The notes under the pieces were generated by a model. That model searched no databases, had not been told where the DNA came from, and saw nothing but the letters and a program-made list of their open reading frames with translations. From contig NZ_JAGXJN010000012.1 of assembly GCF_019091455.1 (NCBI RefSeq), positions 100,634 to 164,633 on the forward strand: DNA of 64,000 bases, given 5' to 3'. Source of the DNA: Chitinophaga sp. GbtcB8 (GTDB lineage Bacteria > Bacteroidota > Bacteroidia > Chitinophagales > Chitinophagaceae). The position numbers and the translations under genes are program-made. Shown one piece after another: positions 1-9,461 of the stretch; positions within the stretch are counted from its first letter, which is position 1; every line of letters starts with the position of its first letter.

Positions 1-148
1 TGATTGATTTATTGGAGGTGTTGATAGAGTTATTTACGATATTGAATGCGTTTAATATTTCAGCAGAAACGTTCAATGCTAGCATGGCTGTTAAGACCAG
101 GTACATGAAGTTGATCATCTTCTGCCTTGGATCTTTTGGTAGTGACAT
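1..148 (-). CDS. gldM: GldM, gliding motility / type IX secretion motor protein (5' end only)
   Basis: Only the first 49 codons lie in the window; the gene runs off the left edge. The reading begins MSLPKDPRQKMINFMYLVLT, which is the typical GldM start: a short cytoplasmic head and one transmembrane helix (about residues 10-30) that sits in the GldL ring. The rest of GldM is a long periplasmic rod made of repeated Ig-like domains. It lies 60 bp after gldL on the same strand, in the conserved gldK-gldL-gldM-gldN order, so gldN is expected just outside the window. GldL and GldM together form the proton-driven motor of the type IX secretion system. The start is the ATG read at 148-146. Confidence 0.9.
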   Translation of the reverse strand, partial: MSLPKDPRQKMINFMYLVLTAMLALNVSAEILNAFNIVNNSINTSNKSI

Positions 149-208
149 AGCTCGTTTTCGATTTAATGATTGTCTTAGATTGTGTGTGAAAACTAATTAT
201 GGTCTACC

Positions 209-952
209 TTATCTTCCATGCATTGCGCTCAACATGTTACCATAGATGGTATTGAGGTTGCTCAGATTTTTAGCTAACAGAGTGATCTGTTCCTGTGTTT
301 TCTTAGCATCATCAACGCTGGCGCTCATAGCCTGAGAAGTCGTTAACAGATTTCTGTAGAAATTGTTCATGGCCTTCAGGTGGTTATTGGTATCCTGCAG
401 TTCCAGTTCGTAGATAGCATTCAGGGAAGCCAGGTTTTTGGTCATGCCCTGCATTTGCTCATGGAAATGCCTGGTGGATTCAGATGCGCTGTTGAAGGAA
501 GATACTGCAGATGCAGCGGTGGTGTAAGCAACAGCTACACTACCAATTGCGCTGGCAGCTTCTCTTGTTTTCTGAGTGTAATCACCGGTGGCTGCTACCA
601 CGTCGCTGATATCTCTCATCTTGTCCACAGTGGTTCCCAGTTTCTGGAAATTCTCACTCAGGCGTTGCAGGTTAGCAGGCGTAATGTCGGCCTCCTGTAA
701 CATCTTGTCTAATCCGGATACTGCGGGATGACCAGCATAAGCCATTCCTTCAGCAGGTGCGTGAGACGCAGAGCTGTCCGGTACAAAAGCATACACAAAG
801 AAGATCAGTGCTTCTACACTCAATCCCATGATCAGGGCTATATCGGCGCCCTTCCAGTGTTGCAGCTTAAATAATGCTCCAATGATCACCACGGAGGCTG
901 CAATACATACAAAAAAGTTCAACCATTTCGCCTTGTTAGGATTCATAGCCAT
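209..952 (-). CDS. gldL: GldL, type IX secretion / gliding motor stator protein
   Basis: 247 aa inner-membrane protein. Two N-terminal transmembrane helices (about residues 10-28 and 36-56) are followed by a long cytoplasmic region rich in Ala, Ser, Thr and Gln that looks helical or coiled-coil. The conserved membrane glutamate of the second helix is present (about residue 47, in VEALIFF); in known GldL proteins this residue is needed for proton-powered motor function. It sits between gldK and gldM in the conserved order and is surely co-transcribed with them. An alternative start two codons downstream (MNPNKAKW) is equally possible. Confidence 0.95.
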   Translation of the reverse strand: MAMNPNKAKWLNFFVCIAASVVIIGALFKLQHWKGADIALIMGLSVEALIFFVYAFVPDSSASHAPAEGMAYAGHPAVSGLDKMLQEADITPANLQRLSENFQKLGTTVDKMRDISDVVAATGDYTQKTREAASAIGSVAVAYTTAASAVSSFNSASESTRHFHEQMQGMTKNLASLNAIYELELQDTNNHLKAMNNFYRNLLTTSQAMSASVDDAKKTQEQITLLAKNLSNLNTIYGNMLSAMHGR

Positions 953-1068
953 AGGTTAAAATTTAATCTGGTTAAAGGTTAAAGTTGTTAAGGAATAGTT
1001 ATTGCTCAAAGATTTGCTTTCTGTGTACATCATCGTCAGGTCTCTCAATCTATACATGGCTAATAATT

Positions 1069-2355
1069 TTACTTCTTCTTATTGAAGTCATTCTTAGAAC
1101 GGCTCAGGAATGCTATGGTACACCTGAAACCAATATAAGACTTAGCACTGTCCTGGTATTCGAAAGAGCGGGTACCTGTTTGCAGGAAATAACCGATATC
1201 TTTCCAGGAACCACCTCTTACTGACTTACGCTTCATTTTGGGTGCGGCATCATCCGGCACGTCCATTCTGAGGTAAGGGTTCATATCAGAGGTGAAAGAA
1301 TATGAGTTCTCGTAAAAAATGTCCTGTGTCCATTCTGCTACGTTACCTGCCATGTTGTACAGACCGTAGTCATTAGGCCAGTAAGCATCTGCACGCACTG
1401 TGTAGAAACCACCGTCTTCCGGATAGTTACCGCGGCCCGGCTTAAAGTTAGCCAGCAAACAGCCTTTTTTATTGCGGATATAATAACCACCCCAGGGGTA
1501 CGGTGTTTGTTCCCTGCCGCCGCGCGCTGCATATTCCCATTGGGCTTCTGAAGGCAGCTGGAACTTATCTTCCGTGAACAGGTTCTTAGAGCTACGGTAG
1601 TCATCCCAGAACTTACTACGCCATTCGCAGAATGCGCTGGCCTGGTGCCAGGTTACGCCTACTACCGGGTAGTTGTCAAAGGCAGGATGCCAGAAGTACA
1701 TACGCGTCATGGGCTCATTGTAAGCGTAAGAGAAGTCCCTGATCCAGCACAATGTGTCGGGATAGATCTGAACATCTTTCTTTACAATGAACGTAGAACG
1801 GGGCTTACCCTTGTTCTCGCGCAGCTTGGCGGCATCCCAGTTAAAGGATTCCTGGTGATAAAGGAGCTTGTACACGTCAATCTCCTTTTTGTTATACAGG
1901 CGGTCTTCCGGAGAGTAGATCATGGCATCTATCTTTTCATAGGTTGCCTTATCCTTCCAGTTGATCTTCTGTTTCCAGTCGATAATATCCTGGTCGCCAT
2001 CTTTTTTCACATGTCCCATGAGTATATGGGCTATAGAGTCACGCACCCAGTTCACAAACTGGCGATATTCGTTATTCGTGATTTCCGTAGCATCCATATA
2101 GAACCCTGAAACGGATATAGACTTGTTACGGGCTGTGAACGCGTAGTTCACATCCTCGTCACTGGGTCCCATGTGAAAGGTTCCGGAAGGTACATACACC
2201 ATTCCATAAGGTACAGGAGGAAAATACCTCGGTCTGGGGCTAACTCCAATGAGTTGCCCTTGTGCATTCTTGGGGGTTTTACTACCACCACAGCTGGCCG
2301 CCAGCAGGCTTACCAGCAATACAGCGAACAGACCACTTGAATAATTAAGCTTCAT
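1069..2355 (-). CDS. gldK: GldK, type IX secretion lipoprotein with sulfatase-modifying-factor fold
   Basis: About 428 aa outer-membrane lipoprotein. A lipobox (LLAASC, Cys near residue 22) follows a short signal peptide; the remainder is a formylglycine-generating-enzyme-like (SUMF1) domain with the usual landmarks ATEITNNEYRQF, LPSEAQWEYAARGG, NMAGNVAEW and VRGGSW. In GldK this fold is structural: with GldN it forms the periplasmic ring of the type IX secretion system. The frame is open up to an ATG at 2379, but the start at 2355 (MKLNYSSGLF) gives the cleanest signal peptide and leaves room for a 5' leader after the -7 box at 2392-2399. It is first gene of the gldKLM operon. Confidence 0.93.
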   Translation of the reverse strand: MKLNYSSGLFAVLLVSLLAASCGGSKTPKNAQGQLIGVSPRPRYFPPVPYGMVYVPSGTFHMGPSDEDVNYAFTARNKSISVSGFYMDATEITNNEYRQFVNWVRDSIAHILMGHVKKDGDQDIIDWKQKINWKDKATYEKIDAMIYSPEDRLYNKKEIDVYKLLYHQESFNWDAAKLRENKGKPRSTFIVKKDVQIYPDTLCWIRDFSYAYNEPMTRMYFWHPAFDNYPVVGVTWHQASAFCEWRSKFWDDYRSSKNLFTEDKFQLPSEAQWEYAARGGREQTPYPWGGYYIRNKKGCLLANFKPGRGNYPEDGGFYTVRADAYWPNDYGLYNMAGNVAEWTQDIFYENSYSFTSDMNPYLRMDVPDDAAPKMKRKSVRGGSWKDIGYFLQTGTRSFEYQDSAKSYIGFRCTIAFLSRSKNDFNKKK

Positions 2356-2391
2356 AAGGGTAGCTTTCATCTGAAACATTTAGGTCTTTTT

Positions 2392-2399
2392 CAAAGGTA
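2392..2399 (-). promoter_or_regulatory. -7 box (TACCTTTG) upstream of gldK
   Basis: The minus strand reads TACCTTTG, an exact TAnnTTTG match to the Bacteroidota -7 element, about 37 nt before the preferred gldK start. No TTG was found at the expected -33 distance, so this is a half-supported promoter call. Confidence 0.5.
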
Positions 2400-2734
2400 A
2401 GATGGAACTCGCGGCGTTCTCCTCTTGTAAATTCAACAAAATATGCTCGTTTCATCCGGTAATTAATTCAATTTTTTCCAGGGTCAGACGGTCGCCTATA
2501 TATCTCTAAAAAAACTTATTGACATATAGTTTTCCACATCCGAAATTGGTGCAAGATAGCAAATGTAATAATTATTTTTAATCCGTAGTTACTTTTCGCA
2601 CAACTTTTTCAATTCTACATACAAGCCTACGGCACTTACATTAAACGCAATTTTTAACATTTTATTATATGAACTCGCCACCATTTCTTCAATTGTTCAC
2701 CCCTTATGTTTTAATTGTACTGCAAGTTAATTAA
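2400..2734. other. AT-rich intergenic stretch upstream of the gld operon
   Basis: Gene-free, AT-rich DNA between gldK and the convergent-side end of the yyaL gene. Apart from the gldK -7 box beside it I see no ORF, strong hairpin or repeat. Further regulatory sites for the gld operon may be here, but nothing is identifiable by eye. Confidence 0.6.
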
Positions 2735-4783
2735 TTATTTTATTAAATTAATGATTTCTTTTATATAAAACACGGGTTTAATGCAATGATAATCTTCACA
2801 CAAATACACCAGCGTTTTACCCGGCTGTTCCCGCTCCTGTAACAGGGGCATGCCCGGCTGGTTACTTTCCGCGCCCAGCAACACTTTGAACGGAATATAA
2901 TGCTCATGTACCTCCTGCATTCTGGCCCTGAATTCCGGGCCTACAATTGCCAGCTCTTTGGTGCCTTTTACCCACTGTAATAACTCCGATGCCCAAATTC
3001 CAAAAGAAGTGGGGTAGCGTACCACGGTTTGCGCCAGGCGGCCCAGCATATCCACTGCCCGGTTGGTCCAGTCCCGGTGGTCAAATACCAGGGCCAGGTA
3101 GCGCAGGTTGGCAGCCATCAGGGCATTGCCGCTGGGCACTGCCCCGTCGTAGATCTCCTTCTTACGCACAATCACATCCTGCTGATCCTGAATGGTATAG
3201 TAAAAATAAGTGCCGGTTTCATCTGAAAAATGTGCGATCACAAATTCCGTTAGCTGCCGCGCGCGGTTCAGCCATTCCAGGTTACCGCTTACCTCCTGTA
3301 AGGCGATGAGCGCCCTTATAAGGCAGGCATAATCGTCCAGGAAAGCAGGATATTTGGCCGTACCGGCTTTATAGGTATGGTAAAATGCCGTATCATGATC
3401 CGGTTGGCGCATATTTTTCCACAAAAAATCCACCGCCCGGGTAGCCACTTCCAGGTAATGAGCATTGCCTAAGGTGGCATAGGCTTTACAATAAGCGTTG
3501 ATCATGAGCGCATTCCATCCCAGCAGCACCTTATCGTCCAGCCCGGGACGGATCCTGCGGTCACGTACCGCCATTAATTGCCGGCGGCTTTCTGCCAGTG
3601 AGGCCTGCAAGGCCGCCTCCTCCATACCCTTTTCTGCTGCAAAAGCGGCCAGGGGCTGGCGGATCCATAAAATATTCTGCTCTTCCCAGTTACCTTCTTC
3701 CGTTACGTCATAAAATTCGCAGAACAGGGGGGCTTTTTCCCCCAGGATGCTTTCTATCTCCGCCTTACTCCATACATAAAACTTGCCTTCCACCCCTTCT
3801 GAATCTGCATCCAGGGCCGCATAGAAGCCGCCCTGCGCATCTGTCATCTCCCTTTCTATAAATTCCAGGGTATGGGTAATGGTGTTTGCATATGTTTTAT
3901 TGCGGGTAAGCTGGTAGGCTTCACAAAGGGTATCTATCAGTAAGGCATTGTCATACAGCATTTTCTCAAAATGCGGGGCCAGCCACTTTTCATCGGTACT
4001 GTAACGCGCAAAACCGCCGCCCGGCTGGTCGTAAATGCCGCCCTGCAACATTTTGTCCAGCGAAAGAAGGGCCTGCTCCAGCGCTGCCGGTGCCTGAAAG
4101 CTAAAGTGGTAGCGCAGCAGGTATTGAATGGTAAAGGTGCCGGGGAACTTGGGCGCCCGGCCAAAACCACCCCAGGTTTTATCCGCCTGGGTAAGTATGT
4201 TGTTGAAAATAATATCGCATTGCTCCCGGGTAAACAGCTCTTCTTTGGCAATACCCGGTAGTAGTTCTGTTTGGGTGCCAAACTGGTTGGCCTGTGCCAG
4301 GTGTGTTGTAAGCGTATTGGCCTGCTGCTCAATGTCTTCCCGGCGCTCTTTAAATGCCTGGGCCAGTGACAGCAGCACATCTTTCCAGGAGGGCCGGTTA
4401 AAGGCTTTTACAGGGGGAAAATAAGTGCCGCCGTAAAAAGGCCTTTTATCAGGCGTTAAAAAAACGTTCAGGGGCCAGCCACCTGCGCCGGTCATAGCCT
4501 GCACGGCATCCATATAAATATGATCCAGGTCCGGGCGTTCTTCCCGGTCTATCTTAATGTTAATGAAGTGTTTATTCATGATGCCGGCGGTGCTGGCATC
4601 CTCAAAGCTTTCCCGCTCCATTACATGGCGCCAGTGACAGGCAGCATAACCAATGCTTACCAGGATAGGCTTATTTTCCTGCAACGCGCGTTGCAAAGCC
4701 TCCTCCCCCCAGGGATACCAATCCACGGGATTATGTGCGTGTTGTAACAGATAAGGACTTGTCTCCCCGGCTAATTTATTCAC
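2735..4783 (-). CDS. Thioredoxin-domain protein of the YyaL / DUF255 family, altered active-site motif
   Basis: 682 aa, usual length for the family: an N-terminal thioredoxin-like domain (about residues 1-165) followed by an (alpha/alpha)6-barrel like N-acylglucosamine 2-epimerase. The start [22 protein letters not shown] and [11 protein letters not shown] are family hallmarks. The family normally carries CHWCHVM; here it reads CHWRHVM (Cys49 kept, position 52 is Arg, codon CGC at 4628-4630), so the CxxC pair is broken by what could be a single TGC-to-CGC change. The true role of the family is not settled (spermatogenesis-associated protein 20 in animals). It appears to be monocistronic. Confidence 0.9.
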   Translation of the reverse strand: MNKLAGETSPYLLQHAHNPVDWYPWGEEALQRALQENKPILVSIGYAACHWRHVMERESFEDASTAGIMNKHFINIKIDREERPDLDHIYMDAVQAMTGAGGWPLNVFLTPDKRPFYGGTYFPPVKAFNRPSWKDVLLSLAQAFKERREDIEQQANTLTTHLAQANQFGTQTELLPGIAKEELFTREQCDIIFNNILTQADKTWGGFGRAPKFPGTFTIQYLLRYHFSFQAPAALEQALLSLDKMLQGGIYDQPGGGFARYSTDEKWLAPHFEKMLYDNALLIDTLCEAYQLTRNKTYANTITHTLEFIEREMTDAQGGFYAALDADSEGVEGKFYVWSKAEIESILGEKAPLFCEFYDVTEEGNWEEQNILWIRQPLAAFAAEKGMEEAALQASLAESRRQLMAVRDRRIRPGLDDKVLLGWNALMINAYCKAYATLGNAHYLEVATRAVDFLWKNMRQPDHDTAFYHTYKAGTAKYPAFLDDYACLIRALIALQEVSGNLEWLNRARQLTEFVIAHFSDETGTYFYYTIQDQQDVIVRKKEIYDGAVPSGNALMAANLRYLALVFDHRDWTNRAVDMLGRLAQTVVRYPTSFGIWASELLQWVKGTKELAIVGPEFRARMQEVHEHYIPFKVLLGAESNQPGMPLLQEREQPGKTLVYLCEDYHCIKPVFYIKEIINLIK

Positions 4784-4931
4784 AACTTAATTTCGGCGGT
4801 GCGCATGAAAGCATGGTTCATTCATGTTCACACAGGTTATGGTTTGTTAAATGATGCTGTTGGCTTCTTCTAATATAGCTAAAATAGCGAATAATCTTAC
4901 ATCTCCTATCACACAAACGGTTAATTTCCAG

Positions 4932-4961
4932 GCAAAAAAAAGGACGGCTTTCGCCGTCCTT
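4932..4961 (-). terminator. Intrinsic terminator after hemD
   Basis: A 9-bp perfect stem AAGGACGGC / GCCGTCCTT (4940-4948 with 4953-4961) with a 4-nt loop; on the minus strand it is followed by a run of T (plus-strand A-run at about 4934-4940). It lies about 30 bp after the hemD stop. Confidence 0.9.
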
Positions 4962-4992
4962 GCAAGTAAGTTATTTTTTTACTCTTTGGAGA

Positions 4993-5787
4993 TTATTTTT
5001 TGTTCAGCTCAGAAAGGTATTGTTCCAGCGCTGCCACCATAGAGGGTGCCTGGGGCGCCGGAGCCTTTACATCCAGCCGTAAGCCTGCTTCTTCCACTGC
5101 TGCGGAGGTAGTAGGGCCAAATGCACCTATGCGGGTACCGTTCTGCTGAAACTCCGGTAAGTTTTCAAACAAGGATCTTACACCGGAGGGGCTGAAGAAA
5201 ACGATCATGTCATACTCTTTACCGGACAGGATCTCCTTCACATCGTTTGACACCGTTTTGTACAAGGTAGCGGTGGCATACTCGCACTTATTGGTTTTCA
5301 GCCATTCTTCAATGTCTTTCTTCTGACTATCGGAGCTGGGGAACAGAAACTTTTCATTGTCCCGGTGTTTGTTCATTACTTCCAGCAGGCTTTTAGTAGA
5401 GCCATCCGCCCCATAGAACACCTTTCTTTTCCGGTACAGGATAAATTTCTGCAGATAGAGCGCTACGGCTTCTGTGATGCAAAAGTATTTGCAATCCTGC
5501 GACACCTTGATCTTCATCTCTTCACAGATCCTGAAAAAGTGATCCACCGAGTTACGGCTGGTAAAGATCACGGCTGTAAAGTTCAGGATATCGATCTTCT
5601 GTTTCCTAAAGTCCTTTGCAGATAAGCCTTCAACCCTTATAAACGGATAAAAATCCAATTTTACATTGAATTTCTTAGCCAGGTCAAAATAAGGGGACTT
5701 CTCAGTTTCAGGCTTTGGCTGGGAAATGAGGATCGACTGTACGTGATGTTTTACTTGCAAATCTGTTTTTTGCCCGCCTTTTATCAT
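4993..5787 (-). CDS. hemD: Uroporphyrinogen-III synthase
   Basis: 264 aa. HemD closes and isomerises hydroxymethylbilane to uroporphyrinogen III in tetrapyrrole (heme) synthesis, in the cytoplasm. Family landmarks of the two-domain HemD fold are present: SILISQPKP at the N-terminus, AVIFTSRNSVDHFF, and in the second half IVFFSPSGVRSLFENL and IGAFGPTTSAAVEEAG. Sequence identity within HemD is always low, but these blocks occur in the right order and spacing. It lies 46 bp after the DUF4271 gene on the same strand, a pairing common in Bacteroidota, and it ends at a strong terminator. Confidence 0.88.
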   Translation of the reverse strand: MIKGGQKTDLQVKHHVQSILISQPKPETEKSPYFDLAKKFNVKLDFYPFIRVEGLSAKDFRKQKIDILNFTAVIFTSRNSVDHFFRICEEMKIKVSQDCKYFCITEAVALYLQKFILYRKRKVFYGADGSTKSLLEVMNKHRDNEKFLFPSSDSQKKDIEEWLKTNKCEYATATLYKTVSNDVKEILSGKEYDMIVFFSPSGVRSLFENLPEFQQNGTRIGAFGPTTSAAVEEAGLRLDVKAPAPQAPSMVAALEQYLSELNKK

Positions 5788-5833
5788 ACTTAAATTTGCT
5801 CTTGTGTTAACAATTGCAGTAAAGTAATTTTAG

Positions 5834-6892
5834 TTAATTACCCGTTAACCAAATCAGCAGCACCTTTGTTAAAAGCAACACAGGCGCTACTTCGAATGCG
5901 CAAAGGTAAAGAAAAAAATGCAATCTACTGAAAGATAGATACTGCTTTATCACGGAATAAGACCTAACGTATCTGTACCCAATCAATAAAACGATAAAAA
6001 ATAATGATATATATAGGAAAGCGCGGGCTATTTCCGGCTGGCAAAAGGCCAAAATCACCAGAAAAGGCACCAGCAGTATACCCAGCACTTTGTTGATCAG
6101 GTTCAGGATAAAAATGTAGGCATCTGCCAGGTCGTTATTGCCAAACAGCCATCCGCAAAAACGTAATACCACATGTTTAATACCATAGATCAGGGCTACC
6201 AGCAGTATAAGGCCGGGTATCAGCAGCCAGGCATCTGCATTAAAAATATATTGCTGCCGGTACATAAGCAGGTACAGGTACACGCCCAGGCTTACGGCAA
6301 AAAAAACATTCAGTAAAAAGTTGGGAAAGGGTGACTGGGATAACTGGTCTTTTAACTGGCGCTGGCTAAGGGTAGGGTTCAGGAATGCGCGGAACAGGTC
6401 TGAAAAATATTTGAGATAGGCCAGGCGTATTACTCCCAGCAACATTACTACCCCGCCTATAAGGTACACCAGCCAGTCCAGGTCCTTAAAGGGCCGCACT
6501 ACGTTCAGGTCAAAATAACGCGGCTTTCCCGGGTGCAGGTACCTATTTTTGGCTGCCAGGTTACGCATAAAAATATCGTAGGCTGTTTCCTGGTGCAAAG
6601 GTACTTTGGGTTGCTGCAACAGGGTGTCAGTTGCAGCGGTTTTAGCCGTGTCTGCAGGTTTGGGAGCAGCGGCAGTGGTGGTCAGCGCGCGATTATCCAC
6701 CCGTGGTTTTACGGCTACCCTGCCGGTATCAGCTACCGGCTTTTTCTTAGGGGTTGCAGGGCGGCGTTTTGCGGTGTCCTGTTGTACACTACTAACTTTT
6801 GGTGCGCTGTTATTTGTACTGTCCTGCGCATATAACCCTAAACTACTGAATATGAATAACCAAAGTAAGAATAACCCGTTTCGCACCAGCAT
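5834..6892 (-). CDS. DUF4271 integral membrane protein
   Basis: 352 aa. An apparent signal peptide (to about residue 22, SLGLYAQ) is followed by a low-complexity Lys/Pro/Thr/Ala-rich segment (about 25-90) and then a membrane domain with about six hydrophobic helices (about 135-350), matching the DUF4271 layout. Its function is unknown. It is first gene of a likely two-gene operon with hemD, which hints at a link to heme synthesis or envelope biology, but this is only neighbourhood evidence. Its -7 box (TATATTTG on the minus strand, 6913-6906) overlaps one facing hemW. Confidence 0.85.
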   Translation of the reverse strand: MLVRNGLFLLWLFIFSSLGLYAQDSTNNSAPKVSSVQQDTAKRRPATPKKKPVADTGRVAVKPRVDNRALTTTAAAPKPADTAKTAATDTLLQQPKVPLHQETAYDIFMRNLAAKNRYLHPGKPRYFDLNVVRPFKDLDWLVYLIGGVVMLLGVIRLAYLKYFSDLFRAFLNPTLSQRQLKDQLSQSPFPNFLLNVFFAVSLGVYLYLLMYRQQYIFNADAWLLIPGLILLVALIYGIKHVVLRFCGWLFGNNDLADAYIFILNLINKVLGILLVPFLVILAFCQPEIARAFLYISLFFIVLLIGYRYVRSYSVIKQYLSFSRLHFFLYLCAFEVAPVLLLTKVLLIWLTGN

Positions 6893-6897
6893 ATTTT

Positions 6898-6913
6898 TAT
6901 ATTTGCAAATATA
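6898..6913. promoter_or_regulatory. Head-to-head -7 boxes forming a perfect 16-bp palindrome
   Basis: TATATTTGCAAATATA is self-complementary over 16 bp and contains an exact TAnnTTTG on each strand. The minus-strand box would start transcription about 8 nt before the DUF4271 gene, the plus-strand box about 100 nt before hemW. If both work, RNA polymerase can occupy only one at a time. It could instead be a regulator site. Confidence 0.5.
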
Positions 6914-7012
6914 ATATAATTGTCCACAGTCTACTGCTCACAGAACAAGGGTTGCCTGATGTTCATATGATCTTTTTGACGACGGTTCACGGACTGTTGA
7001 CCTGAAAAAATT

Positions 7013-8137
7013 ATGGCCGGTATCTATTTACATATTCCCTTTTGCAGGCGTGCCTGTTACTACTGCAACTTTCATTTTTCTACCTCCCTGGGGCAAAAAG
7101 ATGCGCTGGTGGATAGTCTTTTACAGGAAATGATGCTACAGCAGCCTTACCTGCAAGGGCAGCAGGTAGATACCGTTTATTTTGGCGGCGGCACCCCCAG
7201 CCTGCTGGATGATGCAGACCTGCAGCGGATCATGGAAAAACTGCGCCAGCTGTTTCCCATCTCCGGCCAGGCTGAAATTACCCTTGAGGCCAACCCGGAC
7301 GACCTGCAGCCGGAAAAGCTACAGGCCCTGAAGGCTATTGGCGTAAACCGGCTAAGCATAGGCGTACAATCTTTTCACGAGGAAGACCTGCGCTGGATGA
7401 ACCGTGCCCATAACAGCACCCAGGCCTTACAATGCATACAGGACGCACAGGCGGCGGGCTTTCATAACCTGAGCATTGACCTTATTTACGGCGGCCCTAC
7501 CCTGAGTGATGAGGGCTGGGCGCAGAACGTACAGCAGGCCATTGCATTACAAATACCACACCTTTCGTGTTATGCGCTTACGGTGGAACCAGGCACCGCG
7601 CTGGACCACTTCATTAAACAGCATAAAGTAGCTGCTGTGGACCCTGACAAAGCTGCCCGGCATTTTGAAATGCTGGTACAGTGGCTGGCTGCTGCCGGGT
7701 ATGAGCACTACGAGATCAGCAACTTTGCACTGCCCGGCTGCCGCTCCTGCCATAACAGCAGCTACTGGCAGGGCCAGGCCTACCTGGGGCTGGGTCCATC
7801 CGCCCATTCTTTTAACGGGCACTCCCGCCAGTGGAATGTGGCTAATAACAGCAGCTATATAAACGCTATTAAGGAAGGAAAAGTGCCTTTTGAACTAGAA
7901 AACCTGACGCCGGAGATGATGCTGAATGAATATATTATGACCTCCCTGCGCACTTCAGAAGGCTGCCACCTGTACCTGGTAGAAGAGCGGTTTGGGGCCG
8001 GTAAACGCCGGCAGCTGGAAACCGCCAGCCGGGAATTTATACTGGCCGGCAAAATGGTGCTGCAGCAGGATACGCTGGTGCTTACGCCGGAGGGCAAGCT
8101 GTTTGCAGATGGGATTGCGGCGGGATTGTTTGTGTAG
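7013..8137 (+). CDS. hemW: HemW, radical SAM heme chaperone
   Basis: 374 aa. The radical SAM cluster motif CxxxCxxC is at Cys11, Cys15 and Cys18 (PFCRRACYYCNF), followed by the SAM-binding GGGTPS motif. The HemW-specific HNSSYW signature (HNxxYW) and the C-terminal HemN-like domain are present, which separates it from true coproporphyrinogen dehydrogenase HemN. HemW binds heme and hands it to respiratory enzymes, which fits a genome with a large heme-rich respiratory chain (see 43.7-59.8 kb). It is divergent from DUF4271-hemD, making a small heme-related cluster. The start is the ATG giving MAGIYLHIPF. Confidence 0.93.
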   Translation: MAGIYLHIPFCRRACYYCNFHFSTSLGQKDALVDSLLQEMMLQQPYLQGQQVDTVYFGGGTPSLLDDADLQRIMEKLRQLFPISGQAEITLEANPDDLQPEKLQALKAIGVNRLSIGVQSFHEEDLRWMNRAHNSTQALQCIQDAQAAGFHNLSIDLIYGGPTLSDEGWAQNVQQAIALQIPHLSCYALTVEPGTALDHFIKQHKVAAVDPDKAARHFEMLVQWLAAAGYEHYEISNFALPGCRSCHNSSYWQGQAYLGLGPSAHSFNGHSRQWNVANNSSYINAIKEGKVPFELENLTPEMMLNEYIMTSLRTSEGCHLYLVEERFGAGKRRQLETASREFILAGKMVLQQDTLVLTPEGKLFADGIAAGLFV

Positions 8138-8299
8138 GGTAATGGCGAGCTGATGATGGCGGAGCAGGAAGCTGTGCACAGGCGGGAGATGCCCCGCACA
8201 CGATTACGGTAGTTAATCCGCACTAACGGTAACGCTTATATGTTTAATCATTTGCAAATACACTTTGTCTAATAAGCTACTCAGATACCAGGATAGGAA

Positions 8300-8336
8300 G
8301 CGTCCGGCATGAGGGTCTGTTTCCCATGCCGGACGC
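8300..8336. terminator. Hairpin between convergent hemW and SDR genes
   Basis: A perfect 12-bp inverted repeat GCGTCCGGCATG / CATGCCGGACGC (8300-8311 with 8325-8336), 13-nt loop. It lies between two convergent genes, where it could end both transcripts, but neither side has a convincing T-run, so a factor-dependent or mRNA-end stabilising role is as likely. Confidence 0.5.
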
Positions 8337-8378
8337 ATTACGTTGCTAGTTGAATATGTTTACTCAACGTTCTTATGC

Positions 8379-9260
8379 TTATTTGTTACCAACAATGAGC
8401 CTGCCGAGATCTGATTCCAGGAAATTCTCTGCATCCTCATGATCAGTGGACAAACTCACGGGCAGCCATTTCTCAAACTCCGCCTGCCGGCCTGCTTCTA
8501 CCTGTTTTAAGATGCCTGCAGCATCACTGCCCAGGATCAGGTGCAGTGGCGGTTCCGGGTGGGCCACCACCGCTATCATCACCTGCGCTGCCTTATCCGG
8601 ATCGCCTGTCATTTGCTGGGTAGGATCTTTAAACCGTTTAACGCGCACGCCTACTGTTTGCTCGTAATCAGGTATATCCTTTGCAAAGCCCATAGAATCG
8701 CCGGCCCAATTGGTACGGAAACCTCCGGGCTCAATAATGGTGAGCTTAATGCCCAGCGGCGCTATTTCTTTGGATACTGCTTCTGAAAAACCGGCCAGCG
8801 CAAACTTGGTAGCCTGGTAAATAGAAAGACCTGGTGTGCCCATACGGCCGCCTAAAGAGCTGATCTGCAAAATGTGTCCGGAACGTTGTTTACGCATATA
8901 GGGCAGTACCGCACGGGTTACATAAATAGGCCCGTACAGGTTTGTGTTGATCTGGCTGCTGATCTGCTCATGTGTGTAAGCTTCTGCTGCGCCGGTAATA
9001 CCAAAACCGGCATTGTTCACCACTACATCTATTTTTCCAAAGCGTGCCACTGCGTCTTTTACCGCGCTGTTCACCGCTGCTTCATCTGATACATCCAGCT
9101 TTATGGGATAGATCTGATCCGGGTATTGTGCTACCAGGTCATCCAGCTGTTCGGGTTTGCGGGCCGTTGCAGCTACGAATTCTCCTTTTTCCAGCAGGGC
9201 GGCGGTTAAGCTGCGGCCTAAGCCCCTGCTGCTTCCTGTTATAAACCAAACATTTGCCAT
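8379..9260 (-). CDS. Short-chain dehydrogenase/reductase (classical SDR)
   Basis: 293 aa Rossmann-fold oxidoreductase. The nucleotide-binding motif TGSSRGLG is at residues 8-15, NNAG near 82-85, the catalytic Ser in ISSLGG near 134 and the YxxxK pair is Tyr148 and Lys152. Arg34 in TARKPEQ suggests NADP(H) preference (inference). It resembles the group annotated as oxidoreductase/SDR with an extended C-terminus; the substrate cannot be read from sequence. It stands alone, convergent with hemW and divergent from the DUF4136 lipoprotein gene. Confidence 0.9.
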   Translation of the reverse strand: MANVWFITGSSRGLGRSLTAALLEKGEFVAATARKPEQLDDLVAQYPDQIYPIKLDVSDEAAVNSAVKDAVARFGKIDVVVNNAGFGITGAAEAYTHEQISSQINTNLYGPIYVTRAVLPYMRKQRSGHILQISSLGGRMGTPGLSIYQATKFALAGFSEAVSKEIAPLGIKLTIIEPGGFRTNWAGDSMGFAKDIPDYEQTVGVRVKRFKDPTQQMTGDPDKAAQVMIAVVAHPEPPLHLILGSDAAGILKQVEAGRQAEFEKWLPVSLSTDHEDAENFLESDLGRLIVGNK

Positions 9261-9461
9261 AGTGTTTTATTTTTTACAAAGGTCTATAATCCATACGCGC
9301 ACAGGTTTGTTGGGAAGGTCAAAGTTAGTTTGTTGGGAAGCTCATAAATTATTAATCCCAGCTTAACCTGGGATTAACTTATTGTGGGAGGGAATACAGA
9401 TATTCATGTTAAAGTAAAGCTTGAAAACAGGTATCTTCAATTAACGTAAATATGTTAGTCA

